Assembly (NCBI RefSeq): GCF_905220365.1
Contig: NC_061134.1
Location: forward strand, 11,299,001-11,363,000
Length of the DNA: 64,000 nucleotides
Direction: 5' to 3'
Origin: Vanessa cardui
Lineage: Eukaryota; Arthropoda; Insecta; Lepidoptera; Nymphalidae
In this document: positions 23,301 through 32,570 of the stretch, piece by piece
How the letters are laid out: each line of letters opens with the position of its first letter
Numbering within the stretch: the first letter of the stretch is position 1
The notes under the pieces: model-generated
Seen by the model: only the letters and a program-made list of their open reading frames with translations
Told to the model about the DNA's origin: nothing
Databases searched by the model: none
Position numbers and translations under genes: made by a program

Positions 23301-23934
23301 TTATTCTAATTATATACAAACCTTTTTTTGTATGTTAGAAAAACAATACTGAACTTACAACTGACTAAAGATATAATACAATTTTAATTCATACTTTAAA
23401 AACTAATTACATTAATTTTATCTTTAATTATTTAAAAAGTCTTATGCTTACTTTGTATAGTTGCGGTTTGGTTTTGTTGGGATACCCTATTTAATGTATG
23501 AGTTGGGGTTTCATTTAAAACAAACATGGCTCTACGTCCTCCCACTGGTGTTCCAGCAGTCACAACCCTTGTTACTTGTGTTGCTGCATTCGTCACAGCT
23601 ACAGCAACAGTTCCCACTTTATCTTGCACTTGGGGTGACTTATTGGACATAACAGTTAATGTTGTTTCTGGTGATACCTAAAAACCAGGAATAAATATTA
23701 ATAAACGAATAGAAACTAATTTTAACGGATTTCTATATTGTTTTTAATATTATCATATCAAATCAATCAAGAAATTCAGTAAATGTTTTAAATAAGGATT
23801 AAAATTACCGTGTTTCCTAAAGTATAACTCAAACTGCTAGGAGTTTCCACCTCACACTTGGTGAGATCTGCGGTGCTTGTGAAGCCCCACGAATATCCGA
23901 AGCCCGAAACATTATTCGGCGTTGGCATACACAT
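12691..23934 (-). CDS. C2H2 zinc-finger protein with two polyQ tracts, 16 exons, 868 aa
   Basis: Probable nuclear DNA-binding transcription regulator; target unknown. I joined 16 exons (listed separately) whose phases all agree: 2607 coding bases from ATG at 23934 to TGA at 12737, with AATAAA at 12696-12691. Seen in the translation: a finger-free N-terminus rich in S/T/V/Q (1-238); eight C2H2 fingers at about 239-458; a glutamine tract at about 464-528; finger 9 at 560-582; fingers 10 and 11 at 645-699; a second Q/A-rich tract at about 707-765; and a finger-free tail ending VVQVQQLD. Fingers follow C-x2-C-x12-H-x3-H, except finger 8, which has H-x5-H. Several fingers are split by introns. Linkers are mostly not TGEKP-like. 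The ATG at 23934 is followed by a second in-frame ATG two codons later. I do not recognise a named orthologue. Two introns start with minisatellites. Confidence 0.93.
12737..12857 (-). CDS. Zinc-finger gene exon 16 (terminal coding exon)
   Basis: Acceptor AAATTTTAG; 40 codons ending in TGA at 12739-12737. It encodes GDVKEVGGLMLSTGRGTGL and then IKYEISIPPPTSVVQVQQLD. A short 3' UTR follows, with AATAAA about 40 bases after the stop. Confidence 0.9.
12891..13361 (-). mobile_element. SINE family A interrupted by a 210-bp insertion
   Basis: Tail part 12891-12958 and head part 13169-13361 (ending CTAACCACTGGACCATCTCG) together form one reverse family A SINE in the last intron of the zinc-finger gene. 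The insertion at 12959-13168 is flanked by a direct repeat of AAGGTTTTGAATAT. Confidence 0.88.
12959..13168. mobile_element. 210-bp palindromic insertion with 14-bp target duplication
   Basis: Flanked by AAGGTTTTGAATAT at 12945-12958 and 13169-13182. It contains an imperfect inverted repeat of about 40 bp (12997-13037 versus 13126-13165) and an inner 15-bp-arm hairpin (CACGGGTAGACTAAG at 13083). The core CCCGACGTTTCGAGCACTTT is typical of a repeated lepidopteran element. No ORF. Confidence 0.75.
13420..13664 (+). mobile_element. SINE family B, well preserved
   Basis: Head with GTGGTGTGTACACCGGTTTT, Box B GGTTCGATTCCCGGCCGAGT, body GTCTGGGTGTTTGTGGTACC, tail TCTCATATTTATTTATT. Antisense to the zinc-finger gene, in its last intron. 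The read-through frame of exon 15 stops just inside its tail (13657). Confidence 0.9.
13716..14113. repeat. 27-bp minisatellite, about 15 copies, at the exon 15 donor
   Basis: Tandem units of 27 bp (plus strand GTGCTATGTGCGGGGG then TGTACGTACGC), nearly identical. Four units read GCGGAGG instead of GCGGGGG. The unit touching exon 15 has two extra G (seven in a row), making it 29 bp. Each unit contains the palindrome GTACGTAC and, on the minus strand, CACGC|GTACGT, the same sequence as the real exon 15 donor. 27 is divisible by three, so the array is open in several frames on both strands; those ORFs are not independent genes. Confidence 0.97.
14114..14259 (-). CDS. Zinc-finger gene exon 15 (GC-rich, donor in minisatellite)
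   Basis: Acceptor TTGTGGTAG. The donor after CGACACGC is GTACGT, giving phase 2, which is what exon 16 requires. It encodes QVIGNQIVVGTVAGRRTLL and PLHIVSRDGKPLAAQLTHKR. About 68% GC by hand count. The donor is also the first base of a 27-bp tandem array, and the frame stays open through the array to a stop at 13657. Confidence 0.86.
14311..14605 (-). mobile_element. SINE family A (Metulj-like), nearly full length
   Basis: Reverse copy: head (read in reverse) TAACCACTGGGCCATCTCAG, Box B GGTTTGAACCCGCAATCATC, body CAATGCGGGTTGGTGGAATA, tail CCTCCTCTCCCTTTGAGGAG. In the intron between exons 14 and 15, same strand as the gene. Confidence 0.92.
14620..14775 (-). mobile_element. LINE 3'-end fragment
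   Basis: AAACTCAAACTCAAATATCT and CGGCGAAAGAAACTCAGCGG followed by a T-run. Same family as the fragment split at 1765-2180. It sits between two SINEs. Confidence 0.6.
14974..15298 (-). mobile_element. SINE family A (Metulj-like), full length
   Basis: Reverse copy with an internal duplication of ACACATGC around 15120-15150. Tail side begins AAGTAAAGTAAAGTAACAGT; head ends CTACTGGGCCATCTCAGC. ORFs inside it are not genes. Confidence 0.92.
15547..15768 (-). CDS. Zinc-finger gene exon 14, second Q/A-rich tract
   Basis: Acceptor AATTTCAG, donor GTAAGT, exactly 74 codons. It encodes an alternating Q/A tract with an uninterrupted run of about eleven glutamines, then a Q/H-rich stretch. Such tracts are common in insect transcription factors as possible activation or interaction surfaces (inference). 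Confidence 0.92.
16118..16378 (+). mobile_element. Family C interspersed element
   Basis: In the intron between exons 14 and 13: GGTTGGCGGACGAGCATATG, CACTGGCTCGCTCACCCTTC, GATGAGTGGGTGGTATCTAC, ending ACCACCAAGTAG. Confidence 0.88.
16407..16527 (-). CDS. Zinc-finger gene exon 13, finger 11
   Basis: Acceptor TTTGCAG, donor GTGAGT. It completes finger 10 and encodes finger 11 with Cys679/Cys682 and His695/His699, ending MDLPPRN. Confidence 0.95.
16609..16703 (-). CDS. Zinc-finger gene exon 12, finger 10
   Basis: Acceptor ATTGCAG, donor GTATAA, phase 2 at the end. It encodes finger 10 (Cys647, Cys650, His663); the last zinc histidine (His667) is just inside exon 13. Confidence 0.94.
16812..17007 (+). 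mobile_element. Lep1-like Helitron in the exon 11-12 intron
   Basis: Begins ATCTATATTAATATTATAAG with TCTGTGTGTC, contains ACTGAACCGAATTCGATGAA and ends GCAGGTGACCACTAGT, only about 35 bases before the exon 11 donor. Confidence 0.75.
17042..17106 (-). CDS. Zinc-finger gene exon 11 (65 bp)
   Basis: Acceptor GTTCCAG, donor GTGAGT. It encodes QPIQIISSNPNNVVHTQ and VIAT, with the first codon split across the intron. No finger; looks like a linker. Confidence 0.87.
17842..18891. repeat. 46-bp minisatellite, about 23 copies, at the exon 10 donor
   Basis: Tandem units of 46 bp built around TAGTACAAGGGACTAGCGAT and CGCCTAGGCTGGTTACTCAG. Units contain the palindromes GCGATCGC and CCTAGG. Variants alternate between GCGATCGCCTAGGC and GCGATCCCCTAGCTC, and between GGTAACTCAG, GGTTACTCAG and GGTTAGTCAG. 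The array ends within a few bases of the exon 10 splice donor and fills much of the intron to exon 11. Confidence 0.97.
18893..19013 (-). CDS. Zinc-finger gene exon 10, histidine half of finger 9 (GC-rich)
   Basis: Acceptor GTCCGCAG. The donor is the weaker GTCAGT, chosen because it is the only one giving phase 1, which exon 11 needs. His578 and His582 complete finger 9, followed by an alanine/leucine-rich helix-like stretch. By hand count about 77% GC, far above neighbouring exons. The donor is directly followed by the 46-bp minisatellite. Confidence 0.88.
19085..19232. repeat. T-run and A-run low-complexity block
   Basis: A T-rich run (19085-19118) and an A-rich run (about 19208-19232) bracket a short segment in the intron between exons 10 and 9. 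This may be a degenerate retroelement tail; no family recognised. Confidence 0.45.
19992..20078 (-). CDS. Zinc-finger gene exon 9, cysteine half of finger 9
   Basis: Acceptor TTACAG, donor GTATTT, exactly 29 codons. Cys562/Cys565 of finger 9 are here; its histidines come from exon 10. Confidence 0.93.
20190..20541 (-). CDS. Zinc-finger gene exon 8, finger 8 and first polyQ tract
   Basis: Acceptor TTTATAG, donor GTGAGT, 352 bases. It completes finger 7 (His428), then encodes finger 8 with Cys436/Cys439 and His452/His458; the five-residue histidine spacing is unusual. A tract of about 60 mostly glutamine residues with a few alanines follows (coded by mixed CAA/CAG), then KPQIVQ. Confidence 0.95.
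20677..20864 (-). CDS. Zinc-finger gene exon 7, fingers 5-7
   Basis: Acceptor TTTTCAG, donor GTAAGT, 188 bases ending in phase 2. It supplies the histidines of finger 5 (369, 373), all of finger 6 (379-401), and finger 7 up to His424. The last histidine of finger 7 (His428) is in exon 8. Confidence 0.95.
20945..21280. mobile_element. MITE family D, about 335 bp, copy 1
   Basis: Left end contains ACAACTTAGATGTAGCATCG and right end its inverted partner (ACAACATAGATGTTGTGTCG). The interior (GATCATATTCACATAAGAAA, TTGACGAATATATTAGGTCA) is matched in reverse orientation by 46368-46696. In the intron between exons 7 and 6 of the zinc-finger gene. No coding capacity. Confidence 0.85.
21388..21531 (-). 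CDS. Zinc-finger gene exon 6, fingers 3-5
   Basis: Acceptor CTCTAG, donor GTAACT, 48 whole codons. It supplies His317 of finger 3, all of finger 4 (323-345) and the cysteine half of finger 5 (Cys353/Cys356). Confidence 0.95.
21890..22047 (-). CDS. Zinc-finger gene exon 5, fingers 2-3
   Basis: Acceptor TTTTCAG, donor GTAAGT. It contains finger 2 (267-289) complete and finger 3 up to its first zinc histidine (His313); the second (His317) comes from exon 6. Confidence 0.95.
22157..22301 (-). CDS. Zinc-finger gene exon 4, finger 1
   Basis: Acceptor CATTCAG, donor GTAAGA inside the glycine codon of the HTG linker (phase 1). It holds finger 1 with Cys241/Cys244 and His257/His261, the first half of the only classical HTGERP-type linker, and a methionine/threonine-rich lead-in. 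Confidence 0.95.
22623..22912 (-). CDS. Zinc-finger gene exon 3 (residues 118-214)
   Basis: Acceptor ATTTTCAG, donor GTGAGT after NNSPK. It enters in phase 1 and leaves in phase 0. It carries the segment LTAEECNEILMKRALQ, probably helical, followed by a polar, Q/T/H-rich region. No finger. Confidence 0.93.
23452..23677 (-). CDS. Zinc-finger gene exon 2 (residues 43-118)
   Basis: Acceptor TTTTTAG before VSPETTLTVMSNK; donor GTAAGC after CAAA, leaving phase 1. It encodes a T/V/Q-rich, finger-free segment. Confidence 0.92.
23809..23934 (-). CDS. Zinc-finger gene exon 1 (residues 1-42)
   Basis: Starts at the ATG at 23934 (MCMPTPNN...) and ends after 42 whole codons (...LSYTLGNT) at donor GTAATT. 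Phase 0. The upstream sequence has no other convincing in-frame ATG nearby. No domain is visible. Confidence 0.88.
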
Positions 23935-24972
23935 TTTCACGAATATATTTTTACTACATAAATTACTAAGTCAAATAACACACATCCAATGTTTGAATAG
24001 TAAACACTACTCATGACAGCTTTGCCATTACGAACATGTACGTACGCTTTCACAACTACTAACACACAAGTCACACAACGCACCCATCAATCATAGCGCC
24101 GAAACATCTTAGTTAATTTTAAATTAAACATTGTTTTAAACATTTATTTTGTAATTACGAACTGATTACTAGTATCTTTCCACCAAATGTTGTAAAATAA
24201 ACTCATCAACTCAATGAAAAAGGCGGCACAGGACGCTAAAGACTACATTGACACACACGTAATCCGAGGTTAACGACACATACAACAATCTTTCTAATAT
24301 ATTATTGAGCTACATAATCATATTTACTAGCGTAAAATGATACAATAGCGACAATTATTTATTGCATTGGACGATTTCATGAAAACAATAATTTTATCGC
24401 ACACACAAAAAACCGAACGCCATTTTATTGTTTATGGTTTTTTTTTTTTCTTTTATGTTCGGTCTATAGCAATGATATAAATATTTTAAATCCAGAAACG
24501 TTCAAAATATAATTTTAATAAAATTCAAGTGGATTATTCATATTTTAATAAAAATAGAAGAAACACTGATTTGTGTAATAAATATTATAATGTTTATAAC
24601 CATAACGTATACAAATTAAATATGGTAATTTAAACATTTTATATTAGCGTATTAACCAATACATTTTCATGAATACTTTAGGATTATTTATATCTAAGTT
24701 TTTCAAAGTCATATATTTTGTCTGTAATAAACTGAGTTATCGTTTTCATTGAAGTTAAAAAAACGTTAACTATAAGCTTTTATCTATATCTACGAAAGGT
24801 TTAGTAGTACTTATTGTCTATTGATTGTTAAATGTTAATTAATCAAAGTCAAAAACTTGTCAAATTATTGCTGAAAAGTGAGACTCCACAAAGAAAAGTT
24901 GTAATATCAGTTGTTTAATATTTTTCTGATATTAGATACTAGACCGATACGTGCTTAAATCAAAAAATCACC
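23935..24972. promoter_or_regulatory. Divergent intergenic region between the zinc-finger gene and CSN7
   Basis: About 1 kb separates the two start codons, so both promoters and 5' UTRs must lie here unless upstream exons exist. Seen: an Inr-like TCAGTT at 24907-24912 on the plus strand (possible CSN7 start at 24909, giving a 64-base 5' UTR), and a CGCCATTTT motif near 24419-24427, a type often found in animal housekeeping promoters. No TATA box is placed clearly. The zinc-finger start site could not be located. Confidence 0.6.
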
Positions 24973-25167
24973 ATGAACGCTATGTCAATGGATAGAGATG
25001 AGCCTTCTTCCTTATTATCGTTTTCTACAAATCATCCTTTAGAACAGTTTATTTTACTTGCTAAAGGTGCTAAAGGATCAGCATGTGCAGAACTTATAAA
25101 ACAAGTGCTAGAAGCACCAGGTGTTCATGTATTTGGGGAACTACTTGAAATGCCTAATATTAAAGAG
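24973..25167 (+). CDS. CSN7: CSN7 exon 1 (residues 1-65)
   Basis: ATG in context ATCACCATGA; donor GTTGGT after NIKE; phase 0. Confidence 0.94.
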
Positions 25168-27154
25168 GTTGGTTTTTCATTACTATAATTTCCTTAAAAA
25201 TCGCCGGTAGGTATAACTTATGCAGTGTTGTCATGTGTTTTGCATCTTAATTCGCGATGTCCAACCATTCTTTTATATATACATATATGAAATCATGATT
25301 CCCCGAGATCATTTCCAAGATATTGTTATTTTACATTTTGTGCCACATCTCTGATTGGAACAAACTCCTTAAATTTTTGCAAAATGTACTAAGACATTGT
25401 GTGCCGACCTCAAATAAAATTGGGATAAGGGGAGGAGGATGAACAAAATCCCAAAAAACTACTAAGATATCTTAAACTCAGATATAAAGTTGACAGTTAA
25501 ATTCTTTCATAATTTTAAGTCAGTTTCACTTAAAGGTGTTAGTAGTCACTATAAATTCTTAATAATGTCCCTATTCAAATTTCAGTTGGAGACCGGACCA
25601 TTCGCTACACATTTCAAAACGCTCAATCTATTTGCGTATGGTACATATAAAGAATATCTGGAAAACAAATCTGAATATTTAGATCTTACTCCAGTACAAT
25701 GCAAAAAACTACAACATTTGACTATAGCCACACTAGCAACACAGGAAAAATGCATCCCATATAGTGTACTATTAAAAGAATTGGATATTAAAAATGTTAG
25801 AGACTTAGAAGATTTGATCATAGAAGCCATTTATGCAGGTAATATTTTACATTAATTCCATTTCTACCATAATAAATACACATACTTTATATACTACGCC
25901 TTGCAAATAGTATTTGTATCTATTTGATTTGTTTCATTTGTCGTAAGCCATAAGTCTAAGTATCTGCATGATTATTGTCTGGAATATATAATTTATAATA
26001 TTATAAATTTCACTATATGTATTTTATGTGAATAACAATGCATGCTTAGTAGTCTTACAAAAATTTTAAATGGCACATAAATAGACAATTCAGTAAATAT
26101 CAAAATATGCATCAATTATATAGATTATCTGAAAATTCTAAAGAATAGTATATAATATAAAATATAAAGAGGAATAAAATAATGCATACATCATCTATTA
26201 TATAATATCTATTTTGTTTTTTTCACTGAAGGCTACTCCTAAGATAAAAAATAGACAACAATTTTTTTCTGTAAAAATGATTACTTGTTGTTATAATACA
26301 ATTGATAAAACTGATAAAAAATAAAAAATGTTTCAGATATAATTCATGGTAAGCTTGATCAAGAATGCAAGCGTGTTGAAGTTGACGTAGCCCTTGGGCG
26401 GGATGCTAGATTAGAAGATGCAGCTGCGATCGCCGATGTTCTAGCTGATTGGTGCAATGCCTGTGAAGCAGTACTCAGCTCGGTAGACAGACACATACAG
26501 AGGGCTAACCATCACAAACAACGTGCAATTAGACATCACCAGGCTATAGAACAGGAGGTTTGAATGAGTTTATTTTAAATACAATGAATGTAAAAGGATT
26601 GACTTGTAGTACTGCCTTTTATGAATTTTAGTATGACAAAACTGTAAATAATAGGTGAAAAATAATTGCATAAGTAATTCTTCCTTTTCAAAAAAAAAAT
26701 AACATGTTTATATATTAGGTTTAAAGAATAAATTTTCTTGAGAGGTATTATAACTGATTTAAAATAGAAACCTCATTATGAAGATAATAAATAGAATTAT
26801 AAATTTTAAACAACAATCTTTGAACATATTTCTGATTATATGTAAACACACCATGTTATTGGGAGTAGTTAGACTGTTATGTTACCTTGTTCTGAGCATT
26901 TTGCACATTGTGTGGATGTTTCTAAATTTACACTTTTCAGAAGCATCAAGCGAATTTTTAAAATTTTTAATTTGGCTGTATAAATTGTTTTCTTTTTTCA
27001 GATTTTATACATAAAGAAAACTTTAAAAACTCAAGCTGAAAACGAAGAATCTGCCTCGGGTGGTGGCAGTGAAACTCATTCTGTGCCAAAAAAGAACTCT
27101 GGCAAGGGCAAAACTCCTCGCAATGCTGCAAAGTTTTGGCAGAAAAACACATAA
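24973..27154 (+). CDS. CSN7: COP9 signalosome complex subunit 7 (CSN7), 4 exons, 273 aa
   Basis: CSN7 is a PCI-domain subunit of the COP9 signalosome, which removes NEDD8 from cullin-RING ubiquitin ligases. Exons 24973-25167, 25586-25838, 26337-26557 and 27002-27154 join in phase to 822 bases. Family hallmarks: LIKQVLEAPGVHVFGELLEM near the N-terminus, LFAYGTY, KCIPYSVLL, NVRDLEDLIIEAIYAD and GRDARLEDAAAIADVL in the PCI region, then helix HHQAIEQEILYIKKTLKTQ and a lysine-rich tail (KKNSGKGKTPRNAAKFWQK). The length matches animal CSN7 (about 260-275). The start was chosen because it is the first ATG after an in-frame stop-free leader and gives the expected N-terminal spacing. Divergently transcribed from the zinc-finger gene. 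Confidence 0.96.
25586..25838 (+). CDS. CSN7: CSN7 exon 2 (PCI domain)
   Basis: Acceptor AAATTTCAG, donor GTAATA, phase 1. It encodes LETGPFATHFKTLNLFAYGT through EDLIIEAIYA, the most conserved part of the family. Confidence 0.96.
26337..26557 (+). CDS. CSN7: CSN7 exon 3
   Basis: Acceptor TGTTTCAG, donor GTTTGA after EQE. It completes the winged-helix part of the PCI domain and starts the C-terminal helix. Confidence 0.95.
27002..27154 (+). CDS. CSN7: CSN7 exon 4 (C-terminal tail)
   Basis: Acceptor TTTTTTCAG; 50 codons plus TAA at 27152-27154. Lysine-rich C-terminus. Confidence 0.93.
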   Translation: MLYIKKTLKTQAENEESASGGGSETHSVPKKNSGKGKTPRNAAKFWQKNT

Positions 27155-27192
27155 TAATTTTCTAAGAACATAGTTTATTTTTTGTGATATAC

Positions 27193-27198
27193 AATAAA
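27193..27198 (+). terminator. CSN7: Poly(A) signal of CSN7
   Basis: AATAAA 38 bases after the CSN7 stop codon. Confidence 0.75.
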
Positions 27199-30100
27199 AA
27201 CCTTAAGGTACTTCTTACTGTATTCATGTTAATATATCCTTATTAAAGTAATTTGCAACAAAAATGCTATCTTCATCTTGTAGATTACATTTTATTTTAT
27301 ATTCTTCCAAACCAAATTAAATAAAGAAGATTTTTATGTCTTTAAAAATGTTTAATGCCTAAAAAGATATGGTCAAAAAGTAGTTGAAAATTTTAATAAA
27401 TACATAATATTTGTAAATATAATGAGGATTTTCCTTTATTGATAAATATTAATTAATAGTACTTATAAAAAAGTTTATTTTGCATAAACTGTTCAGTTTT
27501 ATTTATTTCTAATCTAATCTATTAGCAGCGGAAAATTTTAAACGACCCAAAATATAATGGTTGTATACACTGTATTGTCACATAATACACAATATCAGGG
27601 CTGTTGCTTTGCCTCGAGAGGCATTTTAGGGCAACACTTAGAGTATCTATTAAGCTAAGTCTAAACGTACGTTGATATAAATATTTAAGCTTAAAAGGCA
27701 ATTCAACGAGATTAAAAGGAGGAAAAAGCTTCTGAATTCATATAGATACGAAATCAAGAACATAAATTAAAAAACAAATTGCGATAATGGAAATCAAATA
27801 ATTCTCCATTTGAATAGGGTGATGGCATATATTAATGTAATATAGTGAAAACGTTGTAATTATTAAAAAAGGGGTAAGGGTCGAAACGTGCGTTAACTTA
27901 ATTCAGCCTCCCTTCATTCCTCTACAGTCTTCTGATATGAGCCATTGCGCTTATATTATTTAAATACTTTCATGTCGGTTCATATTATCATTATTAATAC
28001 ATATTATAACAATATTTTACTTGAGGTATAACATCATTGAGCGCAATATTTGAAAAATTTAAGGTGATGCATGCACCGCTCTTAATTTTAAGAAAAACGT
28101 CTTTTGACGCAATGAGAGTGAAATTGCAAGGTCAAATTTGAGTGCAGTGCAACTATAATTAAATATCTACTTCAATCTATCTTACTGAATTTTTTAAACA
28201 CTTAAAAGTTTTATTTCAACCACTTAACTTTTCTGTGTTTTTATAATTAATTATTTGAGCTAAGTTTTTATTAATACGTTTGAGAATAATAACAATTATA
28301 AAATTTACTTTTCAAAAGGGTAACTTTTTCGTCACTAGATGTAGTAACACAGCCTACAAATTGTCAATTGCGCGAGGGAGATGAAATAGTAAATGTCTAA
28401 GCTAGAGACGGAGATAGAAAATCCTCACAACTGATTTCTCGTCCGAGCGAGTTTCGCTTTTAACACCCGAGCGACTGTTTTTGACGCAGCAGCGCAAATA
28501 AAGTGCGCAGGCAGTGCAACGATTATCACGTTCGCAGGCCACTGAAAAGTGATGTAAATAATACATAAAACTCTTATCATTGTAAACAAAGACTTTAAAG
28601 TACTTATAACCCTTTTTTTGTCCAAAAATAACGTGTCGTGAAAGTTAAAAAGCGTCATAATATTAACTTCAAATAGACGAGTGAAAAACTACGACACAAG
28701 TGACAATTGACTCCTATAAAATAATAAAATGAATCCGTGATTTGTCATCTATATACAAGACACTGTTTTGTAAAGAGACAATAGTTTTTCAGAGTAAAAT
28801 ATCTCAAGAGACTCCGTGTATTGGATGAACAGAAAGGCAAGTATGCCCTTTGTTAGGTCGACATCAAATCATTCACAGGAGTCATTATCATCTTCTCTTT
28901 ATTTTGATCAAATTTTTAAGACAATGGAGACACTACAAATACAACCAGTTACGAAACATTTGCGTCATACGCAAATGCATAATTTGTTACAATCGAAATC
29001 GCACGAAAACAAAAGCCAGTATCGCGATTTGTTGAATCGATAGCTCAAACAACATTCATACACGTAAATTAGAATTTAATTAAATTAAATAACTACCTAA
29101 ATACTAGATTGTCCTTTACGTTCTTTGTTGTCGGATCAGTCAGCTGTTTTGTGCAAGGCGGAACGGAGTGGGGAGTATCTGGTCTAACCAGTCTCACACG
29201 TAGCAATGTTTTCTATGTATCGCTATATACACATAATACGTCTACCTCTATGCCCTGCGAAGTGCAGCAAATCCTTTATTGTGTCTCGAGCAAGATATTG
29301 GTGCCTGTCTGACCCTTTACTAGTAAACATAAGTGATTGGACATCGTGAGAACAAAATGACCTTTCCTATATTAAACTTGCCTTATAAAATACCTAAATC
29401 TGTAACATAAAAAGAGCTTATTGGTTTTCGTATCGTAGGTCAGGTAATAGCTCGTGTTTCTTCAATCGTTTTATGATTGCTTTAGTGTATATAAAGTCAA
29501 CAATGTTTTACTAAAAACTCATCATATGATAAAAAATACACATTCTCTGGAAGTAGATTGTTAAGCGGTAACTGGGTAACTGTCATTAGTTTTACGTACT
29601 GACATTACATACGTAAGTCTAGTGTATACAATTGTATCTTATTACTTAAGATATAAAGACTACAATGCATTATCATAATCATTCGCGACAAAGGTGCGAA
29701 CATTCTAATCTCGTCATATGGGAGGCGTCTTAGCAATGCACATTGCACCTGAATGGCTTCCGTTCCCATAATGCGATACTGAATTGTGACGTCATACCTC
29801 GCAAATAAGTAAATCTATTATGTCACTTGCATTTCCTATGTCTTAATATAGACTGACATACATTCCATAGTATTGCTAACCCAGTTAAGATTTAAATTGT
29901 AACGTAGGGTGCTATTGAATCACTTTTCATTTTTTTAGCGATGTTTTATTTTCTGCATTACTTGTTTTTATAAGCTTAATGTTAACTGTTTCTTTTTTCA
30001 AAGATAATTAAGTTTAGTGTAATGTAATGCATTAAGAAATGCCTGCATCTATCTTTATTATTAATGACGGATAAAATATATTAATTTAATAATTAGTAAA

Positions 30101-30329
30101 TAACTAAAAAGTATTATTTTCTTTCGTTAATATACGACAGGGAAAGGTAAAATTTAGCGTTGACTTTTTGAGCAAAAATAAATAAACATCTCACATCGAA
30201 CAGCCACCATTATACACCTTATATTAGGATCATCCTTTTGTAATCCCAATATTACAAGTGATGATGATGTCTTCTTGGCCGAGATCATAACTAGCCATAA
30301 CCCAGCTACGATGGACCTAATATAAGACA
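27199..30329. other. AT-rich intergenic DNA downstream of CSN7
   Basis: No gene can be supported. A less AT-rich patch at 28380-28530 (CGTCCGAGCGAGTTTCGC) and another at 29110-29200 could be regulatory, but core promoter motifs do not line up. Open frames here lack coding character. Confidence 0.45.
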
Positions 30330-30565
30330 CAAACGTGTTCGCAAAGTCATGTGCTTTTTCGATTCCTTCACGTAATCCGATGGGATTTCAGGAAACATGT
30401 TCAGATGCAGGACCAATGACTTAACGTGGTTTCACACACATAACGCACAATTTTTTTACAGGAAATCCATTTTCGTTATTGGGACAGTATGGGGATTGAA
30501 CTCAAGACCTCGCAGTCTACAGTCTAATAGGCTAGCCATTAGACCGACTAAGCAGACAACATATA
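30330..30565 (-). mobile_element. tRNA-derived SINE, family E
   Basis: On the minus strand it begins with a tRNA-like head (Box A-like GTCGGTCTAATGGCTAGCC, Box B-like TTGAGTTCAATCCCC); the body includes CCGATGGGATTTCAGG and GCAGGACCAATGACTTAACG. A headless relative lies at 41850-41990. Contains a 64-codon ORF that is not a gene. Confidence 0.6.
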
Positions 30566-30622
30566 CACGACAGCACATTTATCTACTATAGAATGTCATT
30601 TATCACAAACACGAGATAGGTT

Positions 30623-30649
30623 CAATGGGATCAATCATTGATCCCATTG
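30623..30649. repeat. Perfect short palindrome
   Basis: CAATGGGATCAA, loop TCA, TTGATCCCATTG: 12-bp arms and a 3-base loop. Confidence 0.85.
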
Positions 30650-31754
30650 CCCAGTCTGACAGTACAATAAACACAGCGCCAGTCAGTGGTATAAAGTGTA
30701 TTAATCTTCTTTTTATTCCCGCTCTTCATTGCTAAAGATCATGTTTTTGAAAGGCAATCAGTGATCTTTGAGCTATTCGTATATATTCTAACTAAAACGA
30801 AAATATTTAGCTGACTTAAAAACTTTAATAATATTTGCAGATAACATATCCAAATAGTTATCGAAACCCTATAAATAAAAAAATATGTATACAGCTTAGA
30901 ATTTTATGGACATTTCAAATAAAATTAGATTTAACAGACTATTACTAAAACAAGATTTATCGGATTCATATATTTTTTTTATTGACGGTGAAATTTGTTC
31001 AACCAAATAAACATGCAAATCCTAAGCAGAGGTGCTGCAACCACGTCTGTTTGATGTTTGGTTAGTCGAATGAAATTTTTACGAATGTTTGTTTCTTCTT
31101 TACTCTAGCGTAATGTAAACAGTAAACCGTGTCTCGTGATGAAATTGTTTACATAGTAATTTCACTAATTTGAATAAATTTTTTATTTTGTAAAAGTCAA
31201 ATTCAACCCTGGGGAAATTTTTATTTTATGTTTAAATTAAATGTATGTCTATATAACGTTAATTGCTTGATCTAGAGTTTGTACTGAGGGATTGTTTTTC
31301 ATAAAATATAATTTTGATGATATTTCATCTCAAATATTCCCATTTAAAGCAAAAAAACACCACGATGTAAAGTAATCAAACAATTTATTAAGAGATCGAA
31401 ATTGCATATAATATTAATATTCATATTTATATATCGTGGCTTACTAAGGTTTAATCTAAAGTTTAATTAGATTATATAAATGAAATAAATCTTGTAACAA
31501 TTTTATAGTCTGTTCACAACACGTCATAAAATATAAATTATTATGAAGCGCATGTGCATAGAACTGCAGAGACTGTCTCATCTCTCTTATAAGCTTATTC
31601 AAATATGGAAATCTGCAAGATTTTATGTTTGCTCCGGTCGCTCGCTTGTTTATTTTGATATTCATATTAACAACCACTTTAAATATATTTACACAAGATT
31701 AATTTGACCATTGACTTCATAAATAGTTTTTATGTCTGAGTTTTTATATGTGAG

Positions 31755-31920
31755 TCGTACCGTTTGAAGGGTTAGTAAACCCGTTGAACCAAAGGCACAA
31801 GGAGCCACATCGTAGCGCCTAATATTGTTGTGCATTAGTGATGTAATGAATGGTTGAAATAACATACGGGGCCAATGTCCTTGGGCGGTGATGGTTGCTT
31901 ACCATTAGGGTGCAAATTTG
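31755..31920 (-). mobile_element. Family C element, degenerate
   Basis: GTTTGAAGGGTTAGTAAACC, AAGGCACAAGGAGCCACATC and GGCGGTGATGGTTGCTTACC match the family in order but with many changes and gaps. Confidence 0.6.
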
Positions 31921-32570
31921 ATAGTTCACCAAAAACAACAACAAGCTGTTGCTGAGAGTTTTCGTTTAATTCAAAGTGATGCTATAATGTTTGTCCTAAA
32001 CAAGAATGAAAAAAATGTATGTCAATTATATTGTGGTTATTCCGGCCAGAACCAAACCGACTATAAAATAAATTGTCCGCAATCGTTGCACGTTGAATGT
32101 GCGGTTTCCTTTGGACGCTTGACACCGCACTGTGTGCACGTACCACTTCTCGGATTACAACCACTTGTATTGTTCTAATCTTTATATTTAGAAAGCGGAG
32201 TGCGACGAACTTTACTTTGTACCCGACACCTGAGACCTCGAGTATACTCGCTCGAGTTTCTATTAATTATTCCTGTAACCTAATAAGTTTAGAAAAAGTG
32301 TTCTTCTTTAATAGAAAAATAAGTAACGTAGTTAATACCTGCCCTAACTACGAAAGACATTATTACACTTACATTACATTACTGGTCTAAAAAGAATCGG
32401 TTGGAAATAATAACTATTGAGATTTTAGCCGATTCTTCCCGATAAAATCTTCATTCAGGACAGTTGGTAGCTTTTAATTTATTTTAATTTTGTAAAATGT
32501 CATATGACTAAATTATGATGAATGACGAAATAATAAATAATTGCCAAGTGCTCGCAAGAATCTACTTGAG

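Noticed and set aside
29115..29160. Possible promoter with TCAGTC initiator
   Set aside because: The bases at +28 to +32 do not match the DPE, no TATA box is present, and no exon-like sequence follows.
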